From Siphonodentalium dalli (lineage: Eukaryota; Mollusca; Scaphopoda; Gadilida; Siphonodentaliidae), in the NCBI GenBank assembly GCA_032622095.1, contig CP136066.1, positions 91,905,319-91,969,318 on the forward strand: a DNA stretch of 64,000 nt, written 5' to 3'. Within the stretch, counting starts at the first letter, position 1. The number at the start of each line of letters is the position of its first letter. The notes under the pieces are model-generated. The model saw only the letters and a list, made by a program, of their open reading frames with translations. It was not told the DNA's origin and did not search any database. Shown here piece after piece: positions 1 to 11,189 of the stretch. A program made the position numbers and the translations under genes.

Positions 1-286
1 GTCACGTCGCACGGGCAAATTAATAGGCCTATGCCACTCCCCGGCCGAAGGTACCCCACATACCAAGTTTCATCGAAATCCCGTGATAATCGGGCGTTTG
101 ACCTTGAAATTACCCGATTTCAAGGTGAAGGTCACGTCGCACGGGCAAATTAATAGGCCCATGCCAGTCGCCGGCCGAAAATACCCCACATACCAAGTTT
201 CATCGAAATCGGCTCGGCCGTTTTCGAGTTCATCGCGATCACACACACAGACACACACACACAGATCTTCCAAAATATATAATAGA
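1..286 (-). mobile_element. Helitron, 5' part (non-autonomous), cut by window edge
   Basis: Read on the minus strand the element starts at 286 with TCTATTATATATTTTGG, preceded by an A at the complement of 287, as expected for a Helitron inserted between A and T. A GT-rich microsatellite follows (about 235-265), then the motif GATTTCGATGAAACTTGG and a ~130-bp unit repeated twice (starts at 1 and 131). The same start, microsatellite and internal motif occur in the plus-strand elements at 60578 and 61135, where the 3' hairpin and CTAG end are visible. The 3' end of this copy lies outside the window. Confidence 0.75.
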
Positions 287-525
287 TATTACTACGTGCT
301 ATCATCAAAATGTAATCATATTGGCATCATATCAACAAGCAGACCCCCAGCTCTGCCAAATGTCGGAGCTATTTTCCTTCATGTAAACATGTGCGAAGCG
401 CTCGATTTGAAGAAAAAAAAATCATCTCAGACTGAAAATGTCTGACAAATCAAATGTCGACGATGTTCTTCTTTCTAGTGGCTCTGTGCCTCCAATCAGT
501 CACCACATTGCTACACAATACACCT
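287..525. other. Unannotated stretch between Helitron and repeat M
   Basis: AT-rich sequence with short open frames only. I see no motif, splice site or repeat match that supports a gene. Confidence 0.5.
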
Positions 526-690
526 ACATATATGGCAAGAAACGTGGTCAAATTTTTTTGGGTATTCGTATTTTTAGGTGCTAACTGCTATATCAAAGTA
601 AAGTCAAAGATATTTATTGCCGGAAAAGCGGTTTCGTTTTTTTAGATATGGCAAGAAACGTGGTCAAATTTGTTTTGGTACTCATATTTT
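526..690 (+). repeat. Dispersed repeat M, copy 1 plus a partial second copy
   Basis: The block from ACATATATGGCAAGAAACGT at 526 to the T-run near 643 is almost identical to 18951-19067 and, inverted, to about 16519-16612. A second partial copy, again starting with GGCAAGAAACGTGGTC, runs from about 647 to 690, directly before the 68-bp satellite. The copy at 18937-19077 has terminal inverted repeats; here the outer ends are missing. Confidence 0.7.
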
Positions 691-1212
691 GAGGGGCTAA
701 GTGCTAAGTGCAACTGAATCAAGAAAAGGGCGTATCAAACTGAATTCTAGCAGTGCTATGCTACTAAACTGCTAAGGAATAAACATAATAAAAAAGAGAG
801 TTTCAAACTGAATTCTAGCAGTGCTATGCTGCTAAACTGCTAAGGAATGAAAATATTAAAAAAGAGAGTTTCAAACTCAATTCTAGCAGTGCTATGCTCC
901 TAAACTGCTAAGGAATGAAAATATATAAAAAAAAAAGTTTCAAACTGAATTCTAGCAGTGCTATGCTGCTAAGCTGCTAAGGAATGAAAATATTAAAAAA
1001 GAGAATTTCAAACTGAATTCTAGCAGTGCTCCGCTGCTAAACTGCTGAGGAATGAAAATATTAAAAAAGAGAGTTTCAAACTGAATTTTAGCAGTGCTCT
1101 GCTGCTAAACTGCTAAGGAATAAAACTATTAAAAACGAGAGTTTCAAACTCAATTCTAGCAGTGCTATGCTGCTAAACTGCTAAGGAATGAAAATATTAA
1201 AAAAGAGAGTTT

Positions 1213-2030
1213 CAAACTCAATTCTAGCAGTGCTCTGCTGCTAAACTGCTAAGGAATAAAAATATTAAAAAAGAGAATTTCAAACTCAATTCTAGCAGTG
1301 CTATGCTGCTAAACTGCTATGGAATGAAAATATAAAAAAAAGAGTTCCAAACTCAATTCTAGCAGTGCTATGATGCTAAACTGCTAAGGAATGAAAATAT
1401 TAAAAAAGAGAGTTTCAAACTGAATTCTAGCAGTGCTCTGCTGCAAAACTGCTAAGGAATGAAAATATTAAAAAAGAGAATTTCAAACTCAATTCTAGCA
1501 GTGCTATGCTGCTAAACTGCTAACGAATGAAAATATTAAAAAAGAGAGTCTCAAACGGAATTCTAGCAGTGCTATGCTGCTAAACTGCTAAGGAATGAAA
1601 ATATTAAAAAAGAGAGTCTCAAACTCAATTCTAGCAGTGCTCTGCTGCTAAACTGCTAAGGAATAAAAATATTAAAAAAGAGAATTTCAAACTCAATTCT
1701 AGCAGTGCTATGCTGCTAAACTGCTATGGAATGAAAATATAAAAAAAAGAGTTTCAAACTCAATTCTAGCAGTGCTATGATGCTAAACTGCTAAGGAATG
1801 AAAATATTAAAAAAGAGAGTCTCAAACTCAATTCTAGCAGTGCTCTGCTGCTAAACTGCTAAGGAATAAAAATATTAAAAAAGAGAATTTCAAACTCAAT
1901 TCTAGCAGTGCTATGCTGCTAAACTGCTATGGAATGAAAATATAAAAAAAAGAGTTTCAAACTCAATTCTAGCAGTGGTATGCTGCTAAACTGCTAAAGA
2001 ATGAAAATATTAAAAAAGAGAGTCTCAAAC
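1213..2030 (+). repeat. Higher-order repeat in satellite A (about 204 bp, three monomers)
   Basis: Diagnostic variants mark a three-monomer block. GCTATGGAATG occurs at 1316, 1723 and 1926 (spacings 407 and 203), and the variant TATGATGCT appears about 55 bp after the first two. The spacings are close to six and three monomers. This indicates block-wise amplification of an already diverged trimer. Confidence 0.7.
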
Positions 2031-2836
2031 GGAATTCTAGCGGTGCTATGCTGCTAAACTGCTATTCAATGCAAATATAAAAAAGAGAGTTTCAAACTGA
2101 ATTCTAGCGGTGCTATGCTGCTAAACTGCTAATGAATGAAATTGTAAAAAAGAGAGTTTCAAACTGAATTCTAGCGGTGCTATGCTGCTAAACTGCTAAC
2201 GAATGGACATATTAAAAAAGAGAGTTTCAAACTGAATTCTAGCGGTGATATGCTGATAAACTGCTAACGAATAAACATATTAAAAAAGAGAGTTTCAAAC
2301 TTAATTCTAGCGTTGATAAGCTGATAAACTGCTAAGGAATGAAAATATTAAAAGGGAGAGTTTCAAACTCAATTCTAGCAGTGCTATGCTGCTAAACTGC
2401 TAAGGAACGAAAATATTAAAAAAGAGAGTTTAAAACTGAATTCTAGCAGTGCTATGCTGCTAAACTGCTAAGGAATGAAAATATTAAAAACGAGAGTTTC
2501 AAACTCAATTCTAGCAGTGCTATGCTGCTAAACTGCTAAGGAATGAAAATATTAAAAAAGAGAGTCTCAAACTGAATTCTAGAGGTGCTATGCTGCTAAA
2601 CTGCTAAGGAATGAAAATATTGAAAACGAGAGTTTCAAACTCAATTCTAGCAGTGCTATGCTGCTAAACTGCTAAGGAATGAAAATATTGAAACAGAGAG
2701 TTTCAAACTGAATTCTAGCAGTGCTATGCTGCTAAACTGCTAAGGATTGAAAATATTAAAAAAGAGAGTTTCAAACTCAATTCTAGCAGTGCTATGCTGC
2801 TAAACTGCTAAGGAATGAAAATATTAAAAAAGAGAG

Positions 2837-3212
2837 TATCAAACTTAATTCTAGTAGTGCTCTGCTGCTAAGAAATAAAAATATATAAACTGAATTCTAG
2901 CAGTGCTATGCTGCTAAACTGCTAAGGATTGAAAATATTAAAAAAGAGAGTTTCAAACTCAATTCTAGCTGTGCTATGCTGCTATTCAAACTCAATTCTA
3001 GCAGTGCTATGCTGCTAAACTGCTAAGGAATGAAAATATTAAAAAAGAGAGTATCAAACTTAATTCTAGTAGTGCTCTGCTGCTAAGAAATAAAAATATA
3101 TAAACTGAATTCTAGCAGTGCTATGCTGCTAAACTGCTAAGGATTGAAAATATTAAAAAAGAGAGTTTCAAACTCAATTCTAGCTGTGCTATGCTGCTAA
3201 ACTGCTAAGGAA
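2837..3212 (+). repeat. 215-bp segmental duplication within satellite A
   Basis: The unusual junction AAACTTAATTCTAGTAGTGC, followed by a shortened monomer and TATATAAACTG, occurs at 2841 and again at 3056, 215 bp apart. Both are followed by the same GGATTGAAAATATT and TAGCTGTGCT variants. The spacing is not a multiple of 68, so the duplicated block carries a partial monomer. Confidence 0.75.
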
Positions 3213-3890
3213 TGAAAATATTAAAAAAGAGAGTTTCAAACTCAATTCTACCAGTGCTCTGCTGCTAAACTGCTAAGAAATAAAAATTTAAAAAAAGAGA
3301 ATTTCAAACTCAATTCTAGCAGTGCTATGCTGCTAAACTGCTAAGGAATAATAATATTAAAAAAGAGAGTTTCAAACTGAATTCTAGCAGTGCTCTGCTG
3401 CTAAACTGCTAAGGAATAAAAATATTAAAAAAGAGAATTTCAAACTCAATTCTAGCAGTGCTATGCTGCTAAACTGATAAAGAATGAAAATATTAAAAAA
3501 GAGAGTTTCAAACTGAATTCTAGCAGTGCTATGCTGCTAAACTGCTAAAGAATGAAAATATTAAAAAAGAGAGTTTCAAACTCAATTCTAGCAGTGCTAT
3601 GCTGCTAAACTGCTAAGAAATGATAATATTAAAAAAGAGAGTTTCAAACTCAATTCTAGCAGTGCTATGCTGCTAAACTGCTAAGAAATGATAATATTAA
3701 AAAAGAGAGTTTCAAACTCAATTCTAGCGGTGCTATGCTGCTAAACTGCTAAGGAATGGAATTATAGGAAAATAGAGTTTCAAACTGAATTCTAGCGGTG
3801 CTATGCTGCTAAACTGCTAAGGAATGAAAATATTAAAAAATAGAGTTTCAAACTGAATTCTACCGGTGCTATGTTGCTAAACTGCTAACC

Positions 3891-4915
3891 AAGGGCGATA
3901 TGTCTCTCTAGCCAGTTACATTAGACACAATAGTTGGTCATGGTGGTTGTTCAGTTTATCTAGGCAGTAATCTCGATGCATATAGCTACCAATGACGGCT
4001 AGTCTATAAACAGATATTGATAATAGGCACTATAGCCAATCAGGGTGGTATGTCTATATTGCCAGTTACATTAGTCACTGTAGCTAGTCGTGATGGCTAT
4101 TTAGTACACGTGGGCAGCAATATTGATCAAAGTAGCTATAAGTGTATAATATGCTACACAGTAAGCTAGTAAATGTAGTCACTATAGCTAACATGGGTGG
4201 TACGTCTATCTAGCTAGTGAATCAGTCACTATAGCTAGCCATTGTGGTTAATCAGTACATGTGGGCAGTAGTATTGATCAACATAGCTAGCTATAACGGG
4301 TAATCTTTCCAGAAAGCTATTAAGTGTAGTAACTCAAGCTAACCTGGGTGTCAAGTCTATCTAGACAGTTAATTATTCATATAAACAGTCATTGTATATA
4401 TGGGCAGTTATATAGATCAAAGTAGCCAGATAGGAAGATAGTCTATACCTCAAGCTAGTAATATAGTCACTGCAGCTAGCCAGGGTGGTAAGTCTATCTA
4501 ACCAGTTACTGTTGTCATAATGGCTAATCATGGTGGTTGTGCAGTTTAAATAGGCAGTAATAATAATCAATATAGCTAGCACTGTGGATGGTCTATATAT
4601 CCAGCTAATAGTAATAGTCACTATAGCTCATCAGGGCGGTAAGTCTATTTAGTGAGCTACATTGGTCACTGTATTTAGTCATTGTGGTAATTCAGTACAT
4701 ATGGACAGTAATATCGATCAAAGTAGCTAGCTATGGTGGATAATCTATACAGAAAAGCTGGTAAGTGTAGACATCATAGCTCACCATGGTGGTAAGTCTA
4801 TCTAGCCAGTTCCATTAGTCACTATAGCTGGTCATGATGGTCACAAAGTTTATACGGGCAGTAGTATTTATCAACGTAGCTAACTATATCTTTCAAGCCA
4901 GCATGTAATACTAGT
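3891..4915 (+). repeat. Satellite B: diverged ~150-bp tandem repeat, about 7 copies
   Basis: The motif GTCTATCTAGCCAGTTACAT, or close variants, recurs near 3901, 4050, 4202, 4351, 4491, 4641 and 4795. Between copies lie further shared blocks such as GGGCAGTAATATTGATCAA and TAGTCACTATAGCTAGC. Copies are much more diverged than in satellite A. It joins A directly at about 3890 and C at about 4920. Confidence 0.85.
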
Positions 4916-4924
4916 CACAAAAAA

Positions 4925-5984
4925 TAATTCATATTATATGTCCAGAATCCAAAGATTTGGGAACCTACCCATCTTCTATGATGGGCCCTTAAAATTGTGA
5001 ACCTAAAATTTGAACCCGTGCAGTTTAAACATGTCAGCTATAAATGAGTCATGTACAGATGCAAAACGGTCCATATATGGACCAACGTCCTTATTATATG
5101 CCAGAATCCAAAGATATAGGCACATCAATACACATTTTCTGTGATGGGCCCTTAAATGTTTGAACCCCAAAATGATATACTAGTATGTGCAGTGATAACC
5201 TATGTCAACTATATATGAGTCACATACAGATACAGGAGGGTCCAGATATGTCCCAACATCCATATTATATTCCCAGAATTCAAAGATTTAGGCACCTACC
5301 CATTTTCTATGATGGGCCCTTAAAATGGTGAACCCCAAATTGGAGCCCGTGTAGTCTAAACCTAAGTCAACTATATCGGAGTCCTGTACAGATGCAGGAG
5401 ATTCCAGATATGTCCTAAAACCTACAATATATTCCCAGAATCCAAAGATTTAGGCACCTGCCCATTTCTATGAAAGGGCCCTTGAAATGGCGAACCCCAA
5501 ATTTGAGCCCATGCAGTTTAAACCTAATTCAACTACATGTATATATGAGTCATGTACAGATGCAAGACGGTCCACATTTGTCCCAACATCCATATTATAT
5601 GCCAGAACCAAAGTATAGGCACATACACAATTTCTGTTTGAACCCAAAATGAAGTTCGTGCAGTGAAAACCTAAGTCAACTATATATGAGTCATGTACAG
5701 CTGCAGGACGGTCTATATATGCCCAACATCCATATTATATGCCAGAATCCAAAGATATAGGCACATACACATTTTCAGTGATGGGCCCTTAAATGTTTGA
5801 ACCCCGATATGGAGCCCGTGCAGTGAAAACGTAAGTCAACTATATCGGTGTCATGCACAGATGCAGAAGGTTCAGATATGTCCCAACATCCATATTATAT
5901 TCACAGAATCCCAAGATTTAGTCACCTACTCATTTTCTATGATGGGGCCCCTAAAATGGTGAACATCAAATTTGAGTCTCTGCA
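4925..5984 (-). repeat. Satellite C, left arm (about 160-180 bp period, inverted)
   Basis: About six units containing CCAGAATCCAAAGATTTAGG, GATGGGCCCTTAAAATGG and GTGCAGTTTAAACCTAAGTC. They are the reverse complement of units at 6859-7010, 8751-9527 and 15977-18010. Unit length varies with indels. The array ends at 5984 against inverted-end segment E, beyond which the same repeat continues in the opposite orientation. Confidence 0.9.
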
Positions 5985-6858
5985 GTGTAGGGGAAACTGG
6001 GGTGGAGTGGGACTGTTTGCAGTGGAGATAACTCCATACCATCGATGAGTTGCCTATTCTGTATGGATTCAGTTGATGCTCATAAGATGTCCCCAGACCA
6101 TATGACATGAATCAAACGTGTAGCACGCATATTATATTTGTTATGTGATTTTTATGGAATCTGAGCAATATTGTTCCGAACACAACATTTTGAAATTTTT
6201 CATATGATAGATAGTTTCTTACCGACTCTGAGCTCTGAAACAACTGTGTTTGGGCTTCAAATTGTATATCTGTTTCAATACCTTAGCATAGACGTGTTGC
6301 TAAAATATTGACTCAACTGATACATGACTCTGTCGGGGTAGAGTGGGACATGTGGATCGGTGTACATTGGGACTGTTAGTTACAGTAATATAGAGTTGAG
6401 CAGATCTTTGAAAAATACCATTCATGGTTGCTTTTATCTTCTACATGTAGACCCCAAACAGATGTTTTTTCAATTAGTTTGTCAGATTAGAATTGGGCCC
6501 TGTGGATTGAAACTGTGTCCCACTCTTCCCCGATTGAGTGGAAGTATCAATAAAGCCTTGTGTTTCAACTATATGAATACGTGTTACAACAGAACGAATT
6601 TCCCTCTTTGAATGAATAACTATTTCGGTTGTTGTTATAGGGTATGTTATGGAATTCCAATGGGTGACCCACTGTACCCCCTGACCCGGGGAAGTGTGAG
6701 ACATTTGGGTACCTTGTTTAAGTTGCCAGCATGGGAAATATATCAAGATGGCAATGATGTATAAATAGTACAAAAAGCAACAGTTGATAATGTAGCACAA
6801 ATTGAGTAATGAGCATTCAAAGAAAAAATGTCCCACTCCACACCAGTTCCCACTACAC
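5985..6858. mobile_element. Element E: 874-bp inverted-end segment at the centre of the C palindrome
   Basis: The left end GTGTAGGGGAAACTGGGGTG and the complement of the right end GTGTAGTGGGAACTGGTGTG continue into GAGTGGGAC on both sides, about 29 bp with few mismatches. Inside, a second inverted pair of the same type occurs: GGGGTAGAGTGGGACATG near 6335 and TGTCCCACTCTTCCCC near 6510. A TA dinucleotide near each end (5988 and 6854) would fit a TA-duplicating element, but the flanks are themselves inverted copies of satellite C, so no target duplication can be read. No transposase was found. Confidence 0.65.
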
Positions 6859-7010
6859 ATGGTTCACCATTTTAAGGGTCAATCATAGAAAAAGGGTATG
6901 TGTTTAAACATTTAGATTCTGGGATATATTGTGGATAATGGGACATATCTGGACCCTCCTGAATCCGGACTTGACTCAGGTATAGCTGACATAGGTTTTC
7001 ACTGCACTGG
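6859..7010 (+). repeat. Satellite C, right arm segment 1
   Basis: One unit (GGTTCACCATTTTAAGGG, TTCTGGGATATA, ATAGGTTTTCACTGCAC) in the orientation opposite to 4925-5984. It is interrupted after GCACTGG by element D and resumes at 8751. Confidence 0.85.
7004..7010 (+). repeat. Target-site duplication of element D, left (GCACTGG)
   Basis: GCACTGG directly precedes the CAGGGGGTG end and is repeated at 8751-8757 directly after CACCCCCTG. Satellite C units elsewhere read through this place without interruption (CACTGCACGGGCTCAAAT). Confidence 0.85.
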
Positions 7011-8750
7011 CAGGGGGTGGGGTCGGAAAAAAAATTCAGGCACATATGGCATTTTTTCCCTTTCGATAATTTTTTGTACCCACCCACCCCCACCGCCAAT
7101 TTTTTTTCCGTTTTCGACAGTTTTTTCAGACCATTTTTTGACACCCACCCCCTTAACACACTAAAACAGTAATAAAGATGCGAAACCCGGCGGAAACAGT
7201 TGTTAATAACTTTCAAGTGAATTTAGGCCCATACTACTATGTGAGCTTCCTATGTTTTGAGAAAACACAAGCATGACTATTTTCGTTTTCTGAATGGATG
7301 TCAGAACACATCTATGGCGCTAGTAACATTTTGATATTCTACCTGATTCGACCAGTGATTCGACTGCTATCTCCCAACATTTAAAGAAATGGAATTATGC
7401 AATGCTGCCTTACAGAATATATAGTCCGATTTGAGATACAACTATGATTAAAAGACATTTTTGACAGCTGATCAGTCACGTAGCTCACTTCTTCATTTAA
7501 AAGCAATAAGAAGCAACATTTATTTCATACTACTTTTGTAAATATGTGTCCAAATATGTCAAGTTGACAAATCGAACGCACACTTAGTGTGCATTATGTA
7601 TGGTTAAAGTCGGTTTTGTTGATTTGAACAATTGTTTAGTTGAGGAACAAGGTTACAGCAGTCTATAGATGAGAATGTTTTGGTATTTACTTTTTTGTTT
7701 TGTTTTTAGTTGTATAAGTCTGTAACGTTCAGTCTTAGCTCAATATTATCATGTCCAACTTTATGTGATGAGAAATCCACTTCTATTTTTACATTGTTAT
7801 GACAAAGGTTGTTTTACTGACAAGCCGTCCAGATTTGTTTTTCATTTGTTTTATTTGCACATTTAATTGTGTTTAGATCAATGTCTAGATTGTGATAAAA
7901 CAAGCCATAGATTCACATGAAATAATGTCGCCATTAATACTTCTTTTGAATTATGACAAGTTCAGTTATATAGGCAGAATGACTATAGTGAAGTTTTATT
8001 GGTATAATCAAACTTTGAAAACCAAACTTGGTAAAATTTGACAATCAAAGGAAGTTTTACTTGGCTTATTGTTATGTTTTATCAAAACGAAGATATCTAG
8101 TCTAATAGTGATGCCAAATACTCTATTTCCTGTTATCACAGTGTTTACTTTTTTATTTTAAAGTTTTATTTTTAATCAGCCCAGCTGAGCCCAGTTGCTG
8201 TTTCATAGTTTTATAGTGATGAGCATTCCTCTTATTTTTCTTTTATACCTTTATGCTAAATGTTATTTGTGTTTGTTTTATATGCAGATTATTCTAAAAC
8301 AAGATAATTTTGTTATGATAATGGTTGTTGTTTATATGACTGTTCAGTGTATAAGATATAACTTATCAGCTGTACCCTCCTGTAATACAAAACTGAATAA
8401 GTCTACAAGCAGTATATTTTATTACAAGTGTGTATATTTGATTAGCTCGGTTTAACATCAAAAGGCAGACTTTGCTTTTTAAAAATCGCTCATGCAGGAT
8501 CACGTTCGAATTTCCCATGGACTAACACCCATTTATAAAACATACAACTGGATAACTGTCTGCAGTCATTTTACCAGTTAGAGTTACATTATTTCTCTCA
8601 TTCAAAGTGGTTTTGAAGCCCAGCTCATTGCCAAAACACTAAAAAAACAAGCAGGAAATTTTGTTTTTAGTTGCGGACAAAATTGCTTGTTGGTGGCTTT
8701 GACCACCCACCCACCCCGGCAACCGTGCCGGATTTTGTTTTCACCCCCTG
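7011..8750. mobile_element. DNA transposon D, 1740 bp, non-autonomous, 7-bp target duplication
   Basis: The element begins CAGGGGGTGGGGTCGG and ends TTTTCACCCCCTG. The outer 9 bp are perfect inverted repeats, and weaker similarity extends to the GGCAC motif about 20-25 bp inside. Both ends carry GC-rich subterminal stretches (GGTGGGTGG type, with hairpin CCGGCAACCGTGCCGG at the right end). The 7-bp duplication GCACTGG flanks it. A 173-bp relative at 10804-10976 has the same ends and its own 7-bp duplication. CA-GG termini with 7-bp duplications suggest the P or hAT-like groups; I cannot decide between them. The interior is AT-rich with no transposase frame. Confidence 0.85.
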
Positions 8751-9527
8751 GCACTGGCTCAAATTTGGGGTTCTGGCATCTAATTTGAATATCGGGAGAA
8801 TAGTTTACTTAGGTGACACCTGCATAGGCTCAAATTTGGGGTTCACCATTTGAAGGGCCTATCATAGAAAATTGTTATGTGCCTACATCTTTGGATTCTG
8901 GGATATAATATGAATATTGGGTCACATCTGGACCATCCTGCATCTGGCCATGACTCGGGTATAGTTGACATAGATTTGGCATAGGTTTTCACTGCACTAG
9001 CTCAACTTTGGGATTCACAATTTTAAAGGTCCATCATAACAGATGGGTATCTGACTATATCGTTGGATTCTGGCATATAATATGGATATCGGGACATATC
9101 TGGATCATCCTGCATCTGGACATGACTCAGGTATAGTTTACTTCGGTTTAAACGGCTCAAATTTGGGGTTTACCATTTTAAGGGCCCATTATAGAACATT
9201 CTAATGGCCTATATCTTTGGATTATGTAATAAAATATGGATATTGGGACATATCTGGACCGTCCTTCATCTGGACATGACTCGGGTATAGTTGACATAGG
9301 TTTTCACTGCACGGGCTCAAATTTTGGGTTCACCATTTTAAGGGCCCATCATAAAATGGGTATGTGCCTATATCTTAGATTATGGCATGCAATATGGATA
9401 TTGGGACATATCTGGACCCTCCTGTATCTGGACATGAATCAGGAAAAGCTGACATATGTTTTCACTGCACGGGCTCAAATTTGGGGTTCACCATTTTAAG
9501 GGCTATCATAAAAAAAATGTTATGATT
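8751..9527 (+). repeat. Satellite C, right arm segment 2
   Basis: About five units. TTTTCACTGCACGGGCTC recurs at 9301 and 9459 (158 bp apart). The array is cut at 9527 by hAT-ended element F and resumes at 15977 in mid-unit: left ...TTATGATT, right GTGCTATACCTTTGGATTCT, which together restore the usual unit order. Confidence 0.9.
9520..9527 (+). repeat. 8-bp target-site duplication of F (left copy TTATGATT)
   Basis: TTATGATT ends directly before TAGGGACC and is repeated at 15969-15976 directly after GACCCCTA. The two copies are identical, which indicates an authentic transposition event. Confidence 0.9.
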
Positions 9528-9884
9528 TAGGGACCTGCGAATATTCGAGATTCGATTCGATGTCGATATCGGGCACCCGATTCGAGATCGACACAGAATC
9601 GGTCTGCTGATTCGGATATGTTCGAATCGGTGTTACTTTGGTGTAGTCTCGTTTTTTTTCGTCTAGATAACATATGCAAATGATATGAACTCACAAAAAT
9701 TGAAGCACAAGGTTGCCAAGTTAGCCAACATAGGTAATTTTGAATGTATGTCATTCAGAATAAACGTGCATGTTGGTGTTTGATCTATTGTGGTGTGAAC
9801 AGTTTATCAGATAACTATAACTACCATTGGTATCGGACTACAACAATTATATAGCTGTAATTGTCCGAGAGCCTGCTGGGTTCT

Positions 9885-10790
9885 ATTGGAACAATTGCGT
9901 ACGAAAGATTTGATACCCCAGATTTGTTCCACCCCAGGAACGTTTGAAGAAATCCGATTTCTTAAGTTCCGCATTCCTGGCGTTTTGGGGCCGGAGACCC
10001 CACAAAAATTCCAAAATTGACTATTTGCACTTTTGAGTAAAAAGCTGATTTGTTATATTATTAGTACTCCAGCAATCACTGACCAATAATACACAATTTC
10101 TGAAACGAAATTTCCTGGCGTTTTCATTTCAGAAGGGGGTTTCTGATCGTACCCATAAAAACCCAAAAATCACTTCTATTTGCATTTTTGAGTACAAAGC
10201 TGATTTTTATATTAATAGTGCTCCAGCAATCACTGATCAATAATACACAATTTCTGAAACAAAATTTCCTGGCGTTTTCATTTCAGAAGGGGGTTTCTGA
10301 TAGTACCCCCAAAACCACAAAACATTACTTCTATTTGCAATTTCGAGTACAAAGCTGATTTTTTTTATTAATAGTGCCATAATCATCACTGATCGATGAT
10401 ACACAATTTTTGAAATGAAATTTCCTGGCGTTTTCATTTCAGAAGGGGTTTCTGAATGTACCCCAAAAAAATATATAATATTTTCACATACTGTCGAATA
10501 CAAAGCAATCACTGATCAATAATACACAATTTCTGAAACAAAATTTCCTGGCGTTTTCATTTCAGAAGGGGGTTTCTGATAGTACCCCCAAAACCACAAA
10601 ACATTACTTCTATTTGCACCTTCGAGTACAAAGCTGATTTTTTTTATTAATAGTGCCATAATCATCACTGATCGATGATACACAATTTCTGAAATGAAAT
10701 TTCCTGGCGTTTTCATTTCAGAAGGGGTTTCTGAATGTACCCCAAAAAAATATATAATATTTTCACATACTGTCGAATACAAAGCACAAT
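9885..10790 (+). repeat. Array G, left arm (about 155-bp period) with boundary block
   Basis: The boundary block (GAAATCCGATTTCTTAAGTT, GGAATGCGG-type sequence) is followed by units containing CCTGGCGTTTTCATTTCAGA at 10114, 10268, 10424, 10547 and 10703. Spacings are 154, 156, 123 and 156. Array G recurs inverted at 15060-15490, so it forms subterminal inverted repeats of element F. Confidence 0.85.
10231..10788 (+). repeat. 279-bp tandem duplication in array G
   Basis: The two-unit block from CACTGATCAATAATACACAA to TGTCGAATACAAAGCA is present twice with very few differences. CCTGGCG landmarks lie at 10268/10547 and 10424/10703, each exactly 279 bp apart. It is a recent local duplication. 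Confidence 0.85.
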
Positions 10791-10803
10791 TTTAAGGTGA
10801 AAC

Positions 10804-10976
10804 CAGGGGGGGGGGGTGAAAAAAATAATTCCGGCACGTATGCCGGGGTGGGTGGTCAAAGCCACCAACCGAAAACGGAAAAATATTTGGCGGTGGGGGT
10901 GGGTGGGTACAAAAAATGATCGAAAGGGAAAAAATGCCATACGTGCCTGAATTTTTTTTCCGACCCCAAACCCCTG
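10804..10976. mobile_element. 173-bp derivative of element D nested inside F
   Basis: The segment begins CAGGGGGGGGGGGTGAAAAA and ends CCGACCCCAAACCCCTG. It is flanked by a perfect 7-bp duplication GTGAAAC (10797-10803 and 10977-10983). Both subterminal regions match element D: the left carries hairpin CCGGCACGTATGCCGG and GGTGGTCAAAGCCACC, the right matches D's left end (GGAAAAAATGCCATACGTGC). It is therefore a deletion derivative (MITE) of D that inserted after F had formed. Confidence 0.9.
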
Positions 10977-11189
10977 GTGAAACTGGAAAAATTTATATAA
11001 ATATGCAAATCTACTGAACACAAACGTTCCGCGCGTTTCAAGGAGGAAAATTCGTTATTTTTTATTATAAACAAATGTAGTAAAACATGGAAGAAAACGA
11101 AAATTGATATTTTAGTCCGGGAACCAGGTCAATCAAACGTGAACACCCCCAGGATTAAACTTCATTCATTTTTCGTAAGGATGTCTACT

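Larger units (their letters stand above)
725..3890 (+). repeat. Satellite A: 68-bp tandem repeat, about 46 copies
   Basis: Successive starts of the CAAACTGAATTCTAGC block fall 68 bp apart (741, 809, 877 and onward). Each monomer holds a perfect 7-bp inverted pair TAGCAGT/ACTGCTA around GCTATGCTGCTA, so single strands can form hairpins, and ends in an A-rich spacer. Monomers differ at a few fixed places, for example GCAGTGCTAT versus GCGGTGCTAT, and form higher-order blocks. The same monomer recurs inverted at 18170-18925. The array is non-coding; short open frames in it are accidental. Confidence 0.95.

Noticed and set aside
725-3890. Regular direct repeats that could suggest a CRISPR array
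   Set aside because: The whole 68-bp unit is conserved with no unique spacers, and the context is eukaryotic. It is a satellite.
8470-8530. tRNA-like B-box sequence (CACGTTCGAATTTCC)
   Set aside because: No A-box at the right distance and no cloverleaf can be drawn. It lies in transposon D.
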